Positions 49,649 through 58,674 of a DNA stretch of 64,000 nt are shown here, piece after piece. The position numbers and the translations under genes are program-made. Below the pieces are notes generated by a model. The model saw nothing but the letters and a program-made list of their open reading frames with translations. It did not search any database and had not been told where the DNA came from. The stretch lies in assembly GCF_002086485.1 (NCBI RefSeq), contig NZ_MVHF01000016.1, positions 1 through 64,000 on the forward strand, given 5' to 3'. How positions within the stretch are numbered: the stretch's first letter is position 1; each line of letters starts with the position of its first letter. This DNA is from Mycobacterium aquaticum (lineage in GTDB: Bacteria; Actinomycetota; Actinomycetes; Mycobacteriales; Mycobacteriaceae).

Positions 49649-51184
49649 ATGACCGAACAAGCTGTCACGAAGAGTGAAAATGCAGCTCAAGATGTACAAC
49701 GCTTGAAACGTAACGCCGTCGGCACGATAGGCGTGATCTTCATGGCGGTGGCCACCGCCGCTCCCATCACCGCAATGGTCGGCAACGTCCCGATCGCGGT
49801 CGGCGCCGGAAATGGTTCACACGCTCCGGCCGGATACATCGTAGCCACCGTGGTCCTCGGGCTGTTTGCCGTCGGCTACGCGACCATGGCCAAGCACATC
49901 ACCACCACCGGTGCGTTCTACGGCTACATCTCGCACGGCCTCGGCCGCATCATCGGGATGGCCAGCGGCGGCTTGATCACCATGGCCTACGTGGTGTTCG
50001 AGCCCTCGCTCATCGGCATCTTCTCGTTCTTCTTCCAGAACCTGATGCAGTCGCAGCTGGGCATCCACATTCACTGGATCATCCCGGCCCTGCTGATGCT
50101 GACGGCCAACGCGATCCTGACCTACTTCGACGTCAACCTGACCGCCAAAGTTCTCGGCGTGTTCCTGGTGACCGAGATCGTCATGTTGGCACTCGGCGCG
50201 GTTGCGGTGCTGATCCACGGTGGCGGCCCCGACGGCTTCGCGGTCGGCGAGACGCTCAACCCGGCGGGTGCGTTCACTCCTGCTGCCGGAATTGCTGGTG
50301 CCAGTGCAGGTTTGGGATTGTTCTTCGCATTCTGGTCGTGGGTCGGGTTCGAGTCGACGGCGATGTACGGCGAGGAATCGCGCGACCCCAAGCGGATCAT
50401 CCCGCGCGCGACCATGCTCAGCGTCCTCGGTGTCGGCGTGTTCTACGTGTTCGTGTCGTGGATGGCGATCGCGGGCACCGGCCCGCAGAAGTCCGTCGAA
50501 CTCGCCCAGAGCGCCGACACCGCGTCGGAGATCTTCTTCGGCCCGGTGCGGGGCTACTACGGCGAATGGGCGATCACCGTCTTCAACATCCTGCTGGTGA
50601 CAGGTTCGTTCGCGTGCGGCATGGCGTTCCACAACTGCGCGTCGCGGTACCTCTACGCGATGGGCCGGGAGGGCCTGTCCAAGGGGCTGCAGAAGACCCT
50701 CGGCGCAACGCATCCCAAGCACGGTTCGCCGCACATCGCGTCGTTCGTGCAGACCGGTATCGCCCTGGTGATCATCCTGGCGTTCCTGGCCGCGGGCATG
50801 GATCCGTACGTCCACATGTACTCGCTGCTGGCCATCCTCGGCACCATGGCGATCCTGATCGTGCAGTCGCTGTGCGCGTTCTCCGTGATCAGCTACTTCC
50901 ACCTGCGCAAGAACCATCCGGTGTCCAAGCACTGGTTCAAGACGCTGGTCGCCCCGGGACTCGGCGGCATCGGCATGCTCTACGTGGTCTGGCTGCTCTG
51001 GGAACACAAGGATGCTGCGGCAGGTACCGCGTCGGGCACCCTGCTGTTCAAGCTGACTCCGTGGATCGTGGTGGGGTTGTTCGTGTTCGGCGCCGCCCTG
51101 GCCACCTACTTCAAGCTGCGTGATCCGCGGCGCTATGAACTGATCGGCCGGATCGTGTTCGAGGACACCGTCGTTCGAGACTGA
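49649..51184 (+). CDS. APC-family amino acid/amine permease of the RMM locus
   Basis: This 511-aa permease has about twelve transmembrane helices. The first, GTIGVIFMAVATAAPITAM, carries the helix-breaking pattern typical of the APC superfamily, and the WVGFESTAMYGEESRDPKRIIPRA signature of the sixth helix and loop is clear. It is divergent from the microcompartment operon and shares operator-like dyads, so it most likely imports aminopropanol or a related amine. The ATG at 49649 has a GGAAGG site 11 bases upstream. Confidence 0.9.
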   Translation: MTEQAVTKSENAAQDVQRLKRNAVGTIGVIFMAVATAAPITAMVGNVPIAVGAGNGSHAPAGYIVATVVLGLFAVGYATMAKHITTTGAFYGYISHGLGRIIGMASGGLITMAYVVFEPSLIGIFSFFFQNLMQSQLGIHIHWIIPALLMLTANAILTYFDVNLTAKVLGVFLVTEIVMLALGAVAVLIHGGGPDGFAVGETLNPAGAFTPAAGIAGASAGLGLFFAFWSWVGFESTAMYGEESRDPKRIIPRATMLSVLGVGVFYVFVSWMAIAGTGPQKSVELAQSADTASEIFFGPVRGYYGEWAITVFNILLVTGSFACGMAFHNCASRYLYAMGREGLSKGLQKTLGATHPKHGSPHIASFVQTGIALVIILAFLAAGMDPYVHMYSLLAILGTMAILIVQSLCAFSVISYFHLRKNHPVSKHWFKTLVAPGLGGIGMLYVVWLLWEHKDAAAGTASGTLLFKLTPWIVVGLFVFGAALATYFKLRDPRRYELIGRIVFEDTVVRD

Positions 51185-51188
51185 CGCC

Positions 51189-51482
51189 GTGGACACGTTC
51201 GAGCGTGGCGTCCTGCAGTTCGTCCTCGCGTGGGCTCCGTACGGGGGGCCACGCGAGGACGATGTCTGGTTGCAGTTCGGTATGACGGCCGAGCAACTGG
51301 GCGAGCGGTTCGCCACGATCGTGGCCGGGCTGCTGCCACGCGTCCGTGCGCTGCCCAACGCCGACCGGTGTCTGCTGCAGCGAGCCTGCATGCACCTGCG
51401 CAGGCAGCGCACCGATCAGTCAGTGTTGGATGGTGAAAGCCGTTCGCAGAGCTGCGATCTGGCTGGCGACGAAATCGCGTGA
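51189..51482 (+). CDS. Small DUF3263-like protein
   Basis: This 97-aa protein starts at a GTG four bases after the permease stop, so it is probably co-transcribed. The first ~75 residues (FERGVLQFVLAWAPYGGPRED through FGMTAEQLGERF) look like the short helical DUF3263-type proteins common in actinobacteria. The last ~25 residues lie antisense to the esterase gene and have low complexity. Function unknown. The reading frame, start context and composition favour a real gene, with some doubt over the C-terminal end. Confidence 0.6.
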   Translation: MDTFERGVLQFVLAWAPYGGPREDDVWLQFGMTAEQLGERFATIVAGLLPRVRALPNADRCLLQRACMHLRRQRTDQSVLDGESRSQSCDLAGDEIA

Positions 51483-52319
51483 CACCGCCGACTTCGGAGC
51501 CAGCTGATCGAATCCGTGGAAGGCGCCATCCACGATCTCCAGCTCGCAGGGCACTCCGGCGTCGCGCAGCCGCTTCGCGTACCTGACGTCCTCGTCGTGG
51601 AACAGGTCGAGGGTGCCGACGCCGATCCACGCCGGCGGCAGGCCGGACAGATCCGGCCGGCGGGCAGGCACGGCGGTTGCCGGGTCTGCGTCACCGAGGT
51701 AGGCGGACCACCCGAACCTGTTGCTGCCCTGCGTCCACAGCCGGTGGCCCGGGTGGTCGAACTCGCGGCCCGCCGTCCGGTCGTCGAGCATGGGATACAC
51801 CAGAATCTGTGCCGCAAGCGGTATTTCACCGCGATCACGCGCCAGCAGCGCGAGCGCGGCGGCCAACCCGCCGCCCGCGCTGGCGCCGGCGACCGCCACG
51901 CGTGCGGGATCGACCGCCGGTAGCGCCGCCAACCAGGCCAGTGCCGAGTAGCAGTCCTCGAGCCCGGCCGGGTACGGATGTTGCGGTGCCAGCCGGTATT
52001 TCACCGCCGCGACGGTGATGCCGAGTTCGGCGGCGAAGCGGCGGCACAGCGCGTCGTCCTGCGCGGGGCTGCCGATGACGTATCCGCCGCCGTGTATCCA
52101 CAACACGGCAGGCGCAGGCGTCGTCACACCCGTCGGCCGGAACAGGCGAACCCCGGCGCCCGAGGCGAGGGTCAGCACCTCTATGTCGTCCGGCGTGGTC
52201 CGGCCGTGCCATTCGGTGAGCTTCTGCATGACCGGCAGCGTCGTGCGGGTGACGAGGCTGCGCGGTACGAATCGCGCCAGGCGAGCCAGGTCGGGATGGA
52301 ATGAGGTGGCGAGCGTCAC
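51420..52319 (-). CDS. Alpha/beta hydrolase, HSL/family IV esterase (LipN-like)
   Basis: This 299-aa esterase has the HSL-family oxyanion motif HGGGYVIGS, the nucleophile elbow GASAGG, the acid Asp in GVGTLDLFHDED, and the catalytic His in GAFHGFD. All three catalytic positions look intact. Substrate is likely a short- to medium-chain ester. Start is GTG at 52319, with no convincing ribosome-binding site. It overlaps the small gene at 51189 by 63 bases on the opposite strand. It is not obviously tied to either neighbouring pathway. Confidence 0.88.
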   Translation of the reverse strand: MTLATSFHPDLARLARFVPRSLVTRTTLPVMQKLTEWHGRTTPDDIEVLTLASGAGVRLFRPTGVTTPAPAVLWIHGGGYVIGSPAQDDALCRRFAAELGITVAAVKYRLAPQHPYPAGLEDCYSALAWLAALPAVDPARVAVAGASAGGGLAAALALLARDRGEIPLAAQILVYPMLDDRTAGREFDHPGHRLWTQGSNRFGWSAYLGDADPATAVPARRPDLSGLPPAWIGVGTLDLFHDEDVRYAKRLRDAGVPCELEIVDGAFHGFDQLAPKSAVSRDFVASQIAALRTAFTIQH

Positions 52320-52352
52320 ACCGTTCTGTTTACCACTTAGCTTGGCTAGCGG

Positions 52353-53063
52353 TTACGTCAGGACTGTCTCGAAAGCGATCCGGTCCCCGCGGTAGAGCGC
52401 CCGCACGAGCTCGATCGGCACGCCATCGCTATCCAGAGAACGGCGGTTGAGCAGCAGCATCGGCATCGCGGTGGTGGATTCGAGCAGGTCGGCTTCCCGC
52501 GGTGAGGCAAGGGCAGTCTCGATGCGCTCGGTGGCCGAGCCGAACTGCACACCCGTGGCGCGGATCGCCGCGTAGAGCGATGTGGTCGGGTCGAAGGTGG
52601 TCGCCAGGCTGCCGAAGCGGTCCGATGAGAGGTATGTGCTCTCCAGGCCGATGCGCTGATCGTCGGCGAGCAGGACCCGCTCCAGGTGCAGCACCGGGGC
52701 GCCGACCGGGATCGCAAGGCCCGCAGCGAGTTCGGTGGTGGCGGCGAAGACCTCGGTGGTGACCGCCAGGCGCCCCGGGGTGCGTCCCACCGCGAGTGCC
52801 CCCTCGGTGTAGGACTGCAGCCCCAGCGGCTGGGTGAGTTTGGGCCGTGACACCACGGTGCCGCGGCCGCGCCGTTCGATGCGACCCGCCACGAGCAATT
52901 CGTGCAGGGCTTGCCGGACGGTTTCGCGCGCCACCCCGAACTGGACGGCCAACTCGCGTTCGGCGGGTACCGGGTCACCCTCCGCGAGATCGGCCAGCAT
53001 GGCGTCGAGCGCGGTGCGAATCACGTAGGGCTTCGGCAGCGGCTTCTGCTGTGGGACGCTCAC
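52353..53063 (-). CDS. PhnF-like GntR/UTRA regulator
   Basis: This 236-aa HutC-type regulator has the winged helix PAERELAVQFGVARETVRQAL (about residues 33-53) and a UTRA effector domain. It follows the HD-protein gene by three bases, and the divergent promoter of the pair contains TGGTCTATACCA, the reverse complement of the TGGTATAGACCA operator known for M. smegmatis PhnF. I therefore infer it represses the phosphonate-type cluster on both sides. The phnDCE-linked phnF itself would be elsewhere, so this is a paralogue. Confidence 0.85.
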   Translation of the reverse strand: MSVPQQKPLPKPYVIRTALDAMLADLAEGDPVPAERELAVQFGVARETVRQALHELLVAGRIERRGRGTVVSRPKLTQPLGLQSYTEGALAVGRTPGRLAVTTEVFAATTELAAGLAIPVGAPVLHLERVLLADDQRIGLESTYLSSDRFGSLATTFDPTTSLYAAIRATGVQFGSATERIETALASPREADLLESTTAMPMLLLNRRSLDSDGVPIELVRALYRGDRIAFETVLT

Positions 53064-53066
53064 CGG

Positions 53067-53585
53067 TCAGTTACCTTGCCGCACAACCCGTTCGGCGACA
53101 GCAAGCACGTCGTCGACGGTGGCGCCGCGGCCCTGCGGATCCTTGGCGGCGTCGTCGTAGCGCCGCAACCGCAGCGCATCGGGCCACCAGGGATGCGCCA
53201 CGAAGGTCGCGTCCACGCCCGCGCCACCCTGGTGTTGCAGCGACAGGGCCGAAACATCCGAGAGCGCATAGTTCGGGTCGGTCGCGGCCAGGTAGCGCTT
53301 GGCCGCCACATGCGCGCCCGCGAGCCACCCGACGCGCTCCCCGAACCGCGGCGTCAGCCAGTCCCGCGCGAAGCGGTCGTGCTGCTCGACCCCCTCGTGG
53401 TGCTCGAACAGCGGACTATGAGCCAGGTCGTGCAGTGCGGCGGCGAGCACCAGTTCATCGTCGGCACCGTCGTCGACGGCGCGGGCCGCGGACTGCAGTG
53501 CGTGGTCCAATTCGTCGACAGCTTCCTCGTCCCATATCCCGCGCAGGGAGCGCAACACGCGGCCGATCTCGGCGACCTCTCGCAT
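53067..53585 (-). CDS. HD-domain protein of phosphonate operons (PhnZ-like)
   Basis: This 172-aa protein has the HD metal motif H52-D53 in ALHDLAHS, with H28 (LDHALQ), H56 and H92 (AHVAAKRYL) as further ligands and a LRRYDDAAKD segment near residue 140. This pattern matches PhnZ, a di-iron HD oxygenase that cleaves the C-P bond of 2-amino-1-hydroxyethylphosphonate, and the phosphonate-associated HDIG family. A TACACT -10 box ends six bases before the ATG, suggesting a leaderless mRNA. Phosphonate oxygenase activity is probable but not proven. Confidence 0.8.
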   Translation of the reverse strand: MREVAEIGRVLRSLRGIWDEEAVDELDHALQSAARAVDDGADDELVLAAALHDLAHSPLFEHHEGVEQHDRFARDWLTPRFGERVGWLAGAHVAAKRYLAATDPNYALSDVSALSLQHQGGAGVDATFVAHPWWPDALRLRRYDDAAKDPQGRGATVDDVLAVAERVVRQGN

Positions 53586-53605
53586 GCCGACAGTGTAACC
53601 CCGTT

Positions 53606-53617
53606 TGGTCTATACCA
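53606..53617. promoter_or_regulatory. PhnF-type operator
   Basis: TGGTCTATACCA is the exact reverse complement of the reported PhnF site TGGTATAGACCA, with TGGT/ACCA arms. It lies between the HD/gntR operon and the FAD-oxidase/ABC operon and should control both. Confidence 0.8.
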
Positions 53618-53694
53618 GTTCTTAACCTGGTGTTCGGCGCCGCAACACCCGCAGGACCGCGGCCTGTCGTGATCAGCAGCGATGGTCATCAACC

Positions 53695-54810
53695 ATGCGC
53701 GTGACGATCATCGGTGGCGGGATTCTCGGCACCGCGCACGCCGTCGAAGCGGTGAGTCGCGGTCATCAGGTCGTACAACTGGAGCGCGAAGCCGAGGCCC
53801 GGGGTGCGTCGGTGCGCAACTTCGGCCTGGTCTGGGTCTCGGGCCGCTCGACCGGTGAACTCGAGGCCGCGCTACGGTCGCGCGAGCTGTGGGAAAAGCT
53901 CGCCGCCGATATCCCCGGGATCGGTTTCCGGCCGGCTGGTTCGATCACGCTGCTGCGTACCCCGGCGGAACTGGCCGTCGCACAGGAGGCCGCCGAGGGC
54001 ACCGACGCGTGTCACCGCGGCTTCACCCTGCTGGAACCCGGTGCGGTGCGCGCACTGAACCCTGCCCTGCGAGGCGACTTCCTCGGCGGGCTGTATTGCG
54101 CGCTCGACGCGGCGGTCGAATCCCGCCAGGCACTACCGGCGATCCGCAACTACCTGTCCGCGAGCGGCCGCTACGAATTCGTGCCGGGCGTCGAGGCTCG
54201 TGCGGTCGACAACCGCACGGTGCGCGACGACCACGGCAACCGGTACGACGCCGACCTGGTCCTGGTGTGCGCGGGGGCCGCGCACGGGGGGTTGGTGCGC
54301 GAACTCGCAGGCAACCTTCCGGTGCGGCGGGTGCGGTTGCAGATGATGCAGACCGAGCCGCTCGGCGAGACCCTGACCACCGCCATCGCCGATGCTGACA
54401 GTTTCCGCTACTACCCGGCGTTCGCCGGTGCCGCGCTGGATACGTTGCGCACCAACGAAGCTCAGCATCCCGTCGCCGAGGCGGCGCACATGCAACTGCT
54501 GTGTGTCCAGCGCCTGCATGGCGGCCTGACCATCGGCGACACCCACGAATACGACGAACCGTTCGGGTTCGACGTGCACGAACCGCCCTACGACTATCTC
54601 GTGAACGTCGTCGAGGAGTTCCTCGGCCGCGCCCTGCCCCCGATCCGGCAACGCTGGGCCGGGGTGTACAGCCAATGCGTCGACCCGCATCAGCTGGTGT
54701 GCCGGGCCGAACCCGAGGACGACGTGTGGGTGATCACCGGTCCGGGGGGACGCGGAATGACGCTCGGGCCGGCCATCGCCGAGCAGACCGCCGATCTCAT
54801 CGGATTCTGA
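53695..54810 (+). CDS. FAD-dependent amine oxidoreductase of phosphonate clusters
   Basis: This 371-aa DAO-type flavoprotein begins with the FAD dinucleotide motif VTIIGGGILGTAHA (residues 3-16), has RGASVRNFGLVWVSGRSTG, and ends with the second FAD segment ITGPGGRGMTLGPAIAE. It matches the family that occurs beside phosphonatase-like HAD enzymes, where it is thought to oxidise an amino- or N-methylaminophosphonate to the aldehyde. The ATG at 53695 lacks a good ribosome-binding site. It heads a five-gene plus-strand operon. Confidence 0.82.
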   Translation: MRVTIIGGGILGTAHAVEAVSRGHQVVQLEREAEARGASVRNFGLVWVSGRSTGELEAALRSRELWEKLAADIPGIGFRPAGSITLLRTPAELAVAQEAAEGTDACHRGFTLLEPGAVRALNPALRGDFLGGLYCALDAAVESRQALPAIRNYLSASGRYEFVPGVEARAVDNRTVRDDHGNRYDADLVLVCAGAAHGGLVRELAGNLPVRRVRLQMMQTEPLGETLTTAIADADSFRYYPAFAGAALDTLRTNEAQHPVAEAAHMQLLCVQRLHGGLTIGDTHEYDEPFGFDVHEPPYDYLVNVVEEFLGRALPPIRQRWAGVYSQCVDPHQLVCRAEPEDDVWVITGPGGRGMTLGPAIAEQTADLIGF

Positions 54811-54823
54811 GTGAGGAAAACGC

Positions 54824-55522
54824 ATGTCTACCAATGACCTCCAATTTGACGACATCCAGCTCGCCGTCATCGACATGGCGGGTACGACGGTGTCCGACGA
54901 CGGGCTGGTGGTCAGCGCATTCGAGTCTGCGGCCACCGCCGTCGGACTTGCCGCGGCCGGGCCCGAACGGGACCGGGCCCGCGAGTACGTGCTCGACACC
55001 ATGGGACAGTCCAAGATCGAGGTCTTCCGGGCCCTGTTCGGCTCCGAGGACCTCGCGCGACGCGCCAATGCCGAATTCGAGAAGGCCTACGCCAAGTTGA
55101 TCGCGGCCGGCCGGGCAGAGCCCATCGACGGTGCGGCCGATGCGATCACCGAGTTGCGTCAGGCCGGGATCAAGGTCGCGCTGACCACCGGGTTCAGCGG
55201 CGTCACGCAGGGCAAGTTGCTGTCCGCGCTCGGTTGGCAGGATCTGGCCGATCTGGTGCTCGCGCCTGAACCCGGCGTGCGCGGGCGTCCCCATCCGGAC
55301 CTCATCCTGACCGCGTTGATTCGCCTGCAAGCCGATGCCGTCGAGAACGTCGCCGTCCTCGGCGACACCGCCAACGACATCGAAAGTGCCCTGCGCGCAG
55401 GCGCTGCCATCGCCGCAGGCACCCTCACCGGCGCGCATTCCGAAGAACAACTGCGCGCCGCAGGCGCCACCCACGTGGTCGGCTCCGTCACCGACTTCGC
55501 CGACCTGTTGTTGCTTGGCTGA
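54824..55522 (+). CDS. Phosphonatase-like HAD hydrolase
   Basis: This 232-aa HAD enzyme has the phosphonatase version of motif I, DMAGTT (D17-T22), in place of the usual DxDxT, and a cap lysine K64 in MGQSKIEVFRAL that aligns with the Schiff-base lysine of phosphonoacetaldehyde hydrolase. Its C-terminal motif region has RPHPD with Arg, then GDTANDIE. These features predict C-P bond cleavage of a 2-oxoethylphosphonate. It is the natural next step after the FAD oxidase 13 bases upstream. The AGGAAAA site precedes the ATG. Confidence 0.85.
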   Translation: MSTNDLQFDDIQLAVIDMAGTTVSDDGLVVSAFESAATAVGLAAAGPERDRAREYVLDTMGQSKIEVFRALFGSEDLARRANAEFEKAYAKLIAAGRAEPIDGAADAITELRQAGIKVALTTGFSGVTQGKLLSALGWQDLADLVLAPEPGVRGRPHPDLILTALIRLQADAVENVAVLGDTANDIESALRAGAAIAAGTLTGAHSEEQLRAAGATHVVGSVTDFADLLLLG

Positions 55523-55536
55523 TCAGAGAAGGAACC

Positions 55537-56583
55537 ATGAAGACACGACATCTACTGCGCGCGACGGCAATCGCGGCGATCACGCTCACCGCGATGTTGA
55601 GCGCAGCCTGCGGCGGCACCGGGACGAGCGGCTCCGGTTCGGCCGGCGCCGTCACGGTCTACAGCGCGGATGGCCTGGGCTCCTGGTACAAGTCGACTTT
55701 CGACGCGTTCACCAAGGACACCGGTATCCCGGTGAACCTCGTCGAGGCAGGCTCCGGCGAGGTGGTCTCGCGCGTGGAGAAGGAGCAGTCCAATCCGCAG
55801 GCCGATCTGCTGGTGACCCTGCCGCCCTTCATCCAGAAGGCTGACAAGACAGGTCTTCTCGTGCCCAGTGGGGTCGACAGCACCGGTATCGCAGCTGGGC
55901 AGGTCGGACCTGAGGGCAGGTATGTGCCCATCGTGAACAACGCGCTCAGCTTCATCGCCAACCCGTCCGTCAAGCCCGCCCCGGCCGGGTGGGACGATCT
56001 GCTCGACCCACGATTCAAAGGCAAGCTGCAGTACTCGACGCCGGGGCAGGCCGGCGACGGTACCGCGGTGCTCGTGCTGCTGCAGCACCTGCGTGGCCGC
56101 GACGGTGCGCTCGACTATCTGACCAAGTTGCAGGCCAACAACGTCGGGCCGTCGTCGTCGACCGGCAAGCTGCAACCGAAGGTCAGCAACGGCGAACTGC
56201 TGGTCGCCAATGGTGACGTGCAGATGAACCTCGGCTCCATCAAGGACGACAAGTCGACATTCACCATCTTCATCCCCGCGCACGACGGCAAGCGCACCAC
56301 AGTGTCGCTGCCCTACGTCGCCGGTGTCACCAAGGGGGCTCCGCATGCCGACAACGCCAAGAAGCTGCTGAGTTACCTGCTCACCGACGGTGTGCAGAAG
56401 ACCGTCGCCACCGGTGCGCTGGGCATCCCGGTACGCGACAGCCTGGCCGGCAACGGTGCACCGCAACCGAATACGCCCGCAAGCGTGCTCGACGGAGTCG
56501 ACGTGTGGGTGCCGGACTGGAACGCGGTGCTGGCCGGGCTCGACGCCGATCTGGCGGCCTATCAGAAAGCCACAGGCAACTGA
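55537..56583 (+). CDS. ABC transporter substrate-binding lipoprotein (aminophosphonate type)
   Basis: This 348-aa protein has a lipoprotein signal with lipobox LSAAC (Cys25) and a type 1/iron-spermidine-like solute-binding fold (VTVYSADGLGSWYKSTFDAF, LLDPRFKGKLQYSTPG, YLLTDGVQKTVA). Its resemblance to 2-aminoethylphosphonate binding proteins and its place after the phosphonatase-like gene suggest an aminophosphonate cargo. An AGAAGGA site precedes the ATG. It is followed by the ATPase and two permease genes. Confidence 0.86.
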   Translation: MKTRHLLRATAIAAITLTAMLSAACGGTGTSGSGSAGAVTVYSADGLGSWYKSTFDAFTKDTGIPVNLVEAGSGEVVSRVEKEQSNPQADLLVTLPPFIQKADKTGLLVPSGVDSTGIAAGQVGPEGRYVPIVNNALSFIANPSVKPAPAGWDDLLDPRFKGKLQYSTPGQAGDGTAVLVLLQHLRGRDGALDYLTKLQANNVGPSSSTGKLQPKVSNGELLVANGDVQMNLGSIKDDKSTFTIFIPAHDGKRTTVSLPYVAGVTKGAPHADNAKKLLSYLLTDGVQKTVATGALGIPVRDSLAGNGAPQPNTPASVLDGVDVWVPDWNAVLAGLDADLAAYQKATGN

Positions 56584-56614
56584 TGACCGACGAGCGCTTG
56601 CGCGAGGAGCCGAC

Positions 56615-57787
56615 ATGACCGAGATCGGATTGGGCAGGCTGACGTCGTCGGTTCCCCGCAAGCAGGATCAGAAAGGCGAATCACTCACCCCGGCGATTAC
56701 TTTCGACCGCGTAGGCGTTCGCTATGGGCGGGGTAAACGTGTGACGCAGGCCCTTGTCGACTTCAACCTGCGGGTGGCCGCCGGTGAGACGGTGGCGCTG
56801 CTGGGGCCCAGTGGGTCGGGCAAGTCGACGGCGCTGGGTGCGCTCGCCGGGTTCGTGCGTCCCACGTCGGGCACCGTGCGGCTGGCCGGGCGCGACATCA
56901 CCGATCTGCCGCCGGCCAAACGCGGCATCGGGGTGGTGCTGCAGTCCTACGCACTGTTCCCGCACATGCGGGTGGCCGAGAACGTGGCGTTCGGCTTGAA
57001 GGCGCAGCGGGTTCCGCGCGCCGAGATCGGGGCGCGGGTGGCCGAGGCTCTTGACATGGTCGGCATGGCTGCCTACGGAAGACGTTTGCCCCGTGAGCTT
57101 TCCGGTGGTCAGCAGCAGCGCGTCGCGATCGCCAGGGCGCTGGCCATCCGGCCCAAGGTGCTGCTGCTCGACGAGCCGCTCGCAGCGCTGGACGCACAAC
57201 TGCGGCAGTCGATGCTGGCCGAACTGCAGCAACTCAAAGAGTCGTTACCGGACACCGCGATGCTCTACGTCACCCACGACCAGGCCGAGGCGCTGGCGTT
57301 GGCCGACCGGATCGTGGTGATGAACAACGCCCGGCTGATGGACGTCGACACCGCCGAAAACCTGTGGAAACGCCCGCCCACCAGCTTCACGGCAGCGTTC
57401 CTCGGCGGTGCCAACCTGATTCCGTGCACGGTGGGGCGGGTCATCGGCACCTCGGCACTGGTGACGGTCGCCAACCGCACCGTCAGTGCGGAGGCGCCTC
57501 AGCCCGCCGTCGGCAAGATCGACTGGGCGCCTGGCTCTTCCGCACTTCTGTGTATCCGCCCGCACGCCCTGCAGTTGGTGTCGCTGGGTAACCGCGACGC
57601 CATGCGGGCCGAGGTGAAATCGGCGGTGTGGCGGGGTGCGACAACGCGTCTGGTGGTGTCGGTCAACGGTATTCCCGACTGCCTCGTCGAACTCGACGTC
57701 CCAGGCCACGCGCAGTTCGAGGTGGGCAGCGAGGTCGGCGTCCGGATCCCCGAGCCCGCAGGCGTACTCGTGCAGGCCGCCGCGTGA
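56615..57787 (+). CDS. ABC transporter ATP-binding protein (aminophosphonate type)
   Basis: This 390-aa ATPase has Walker A GPSGSGKST (64-72), the Q-loop in VVLQSYALFPHM, signature LSGGQQQR (162-169), Walker B LLLDEP (183-188), the switch His in VTHDQAEAL, and a C-terminal TOBE-like regulatory domain, the CUT1/PotA arrangement. The frame is open further upstream, but the ATG at 56615 follows a GAGGAG site. The stop overlaps the next start as GTGA. Confidence 0.9.
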   Translation: MTEIGLGRLTSSVPRKQDQKGESLTPAITFDRVGVRYGRGKRVTQALVDFNLRVAAGETVALLGPSGSGKSTALGALAGFVRPTSGTVRLAGRDITDLPPAKRGIGVVLQSYALFPHMRVAENVAFGLKAQRVPRAEIGARVAEALDMVGMAAYGRRLPRELSGGQQQRVAIARALAIRPKVLLLDEPLAALDAQLRQSMLAELQQLKESLPDTAMLYVTHDQAEALALADRIVVMNNARLMDVDTAENLWKRPPTSFTAAFLGGANLIPCTVGRVIGTSALVTVANRTVSAEAPQPAVGKIDWAPGSSALLCIRPHALQLVSLGNRDAMRAEVKSAVWRGATTRLVVSVNGIPDCLVELDVPGHAQFEVGSEVGVRIPEPAGVLVQAAA

Positions 57788-58674
57788 CGCTCCTCGACGA
57801 GCAGGCCGCCGAAGCCCCGGAGCGGTCCGCCGCGCCGCGGTCCCGGGCGGCGTTGTGGGTGCTGCCGCCACTGCTGGTGGTGCTGCTGATCGCGCTCTAC
57901 CCGTTGCTGCGAGTGCTCGGTGAGTCGGCTGACTCGGGCACCTGGGCCAAGGTGCTGGGCTCGGCGGTGTTTCGGGATGCGTTGTGGCGCACCGTCGCCA
58001 TCGCGGTGACGGCGACCGCCGGTTGCCTGGTCCTCGGCACCTTCCTGGCGATCGTGCTGGCGTTCGTGCCGTTTCCCGGTTCGCAGCTGGTGGGCTGGCT
58101 GATCGACACCGTGCTGTCGCTGCCGTCGTTCCTCATCACGCTGGCCTTCACGTTCCTGTACGGCACCGCGGGTGCGGTGAACGCCGCGATCCTGAGCGTC
58201 ACCGGCGGTGATACTCCGGTGCTCAACTTCCTCTACACGCCGGCCGGTGTGGTCGCCGCCGAGATCACGTTCTTCACCCCGTTCGTGGTGCGCCCACTCC
58301 TGGCGGCTTTCGCATTGGTGCCGCGCGCCCAGCTCGACGTGGCGGCCAGCCTGGGTGCCTCGCCGCTGCGGGTGTTGCGGTCGGTGATCATGCCGGAGGC
58401 CTGGCCCGCTCTGGTAGCCGGTGGCAGCCTGGTCTTGCTGTTGACGCTCAACGAGTTCGGCATCGTGCTGTTCACCGGCGCCAAGGGCGTCATCACCCTG
58501 CCGGTGCTGATCTACACGCGCGGCATCGTCACCTTCGACCTGCCCGGCGCCGCGGTCATCGCAACTGTGCAGGTCGTGCTGTCGCTGGGCCTGTACGCGG
58601 GGTACCGAATTGTGTTCGCCCGCATGACAACCGGAAAGGGCGCGGCCGATGCTGCTGTGGAACCGGCGAACTGA
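57784..58674 (+). CDS. ABC transporter permease 1 (aminophosphonate type)
   Basis: This 296-aa protein has six transmembrane helices and the cytoplasmic EAA loop (AASLGASPLRVLRSVIMPEAWPAL, about residues 182-205) that docks on the ATPase. Start is GTG at 57784, overlapping the ATPase stop. It overlaps the second permease gene by 26 bases, an unusually long overlap that supports strict co-translation. Confidence 0.88.
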   Translation: MTLLDEQAAEAPERSAAPRSRAALWVLPPLLVVLLIALYPLLRVLGESADSGTWAKVLGSAVFRDALWRTVAIAVTATAGCLVLGTFLAIVLAFVPFPGSQLVGWLIDTVLSLPSFLITLAFTFLYGTAGAVNAAILSVTGGDTPVLNFLYTPAGVVAAEITFFTPFVVRPLLAAFALVPRAQLDVAASLGASPLRVLRSVIMPEAWPALVAGGSLVLLLTLNEFGIVLFTGAKGVITLPVLIYTRGIVTFDLPGAAVIATVQVVLSLGLYAGYRIVFARMTTGKGAADAAVEPAN

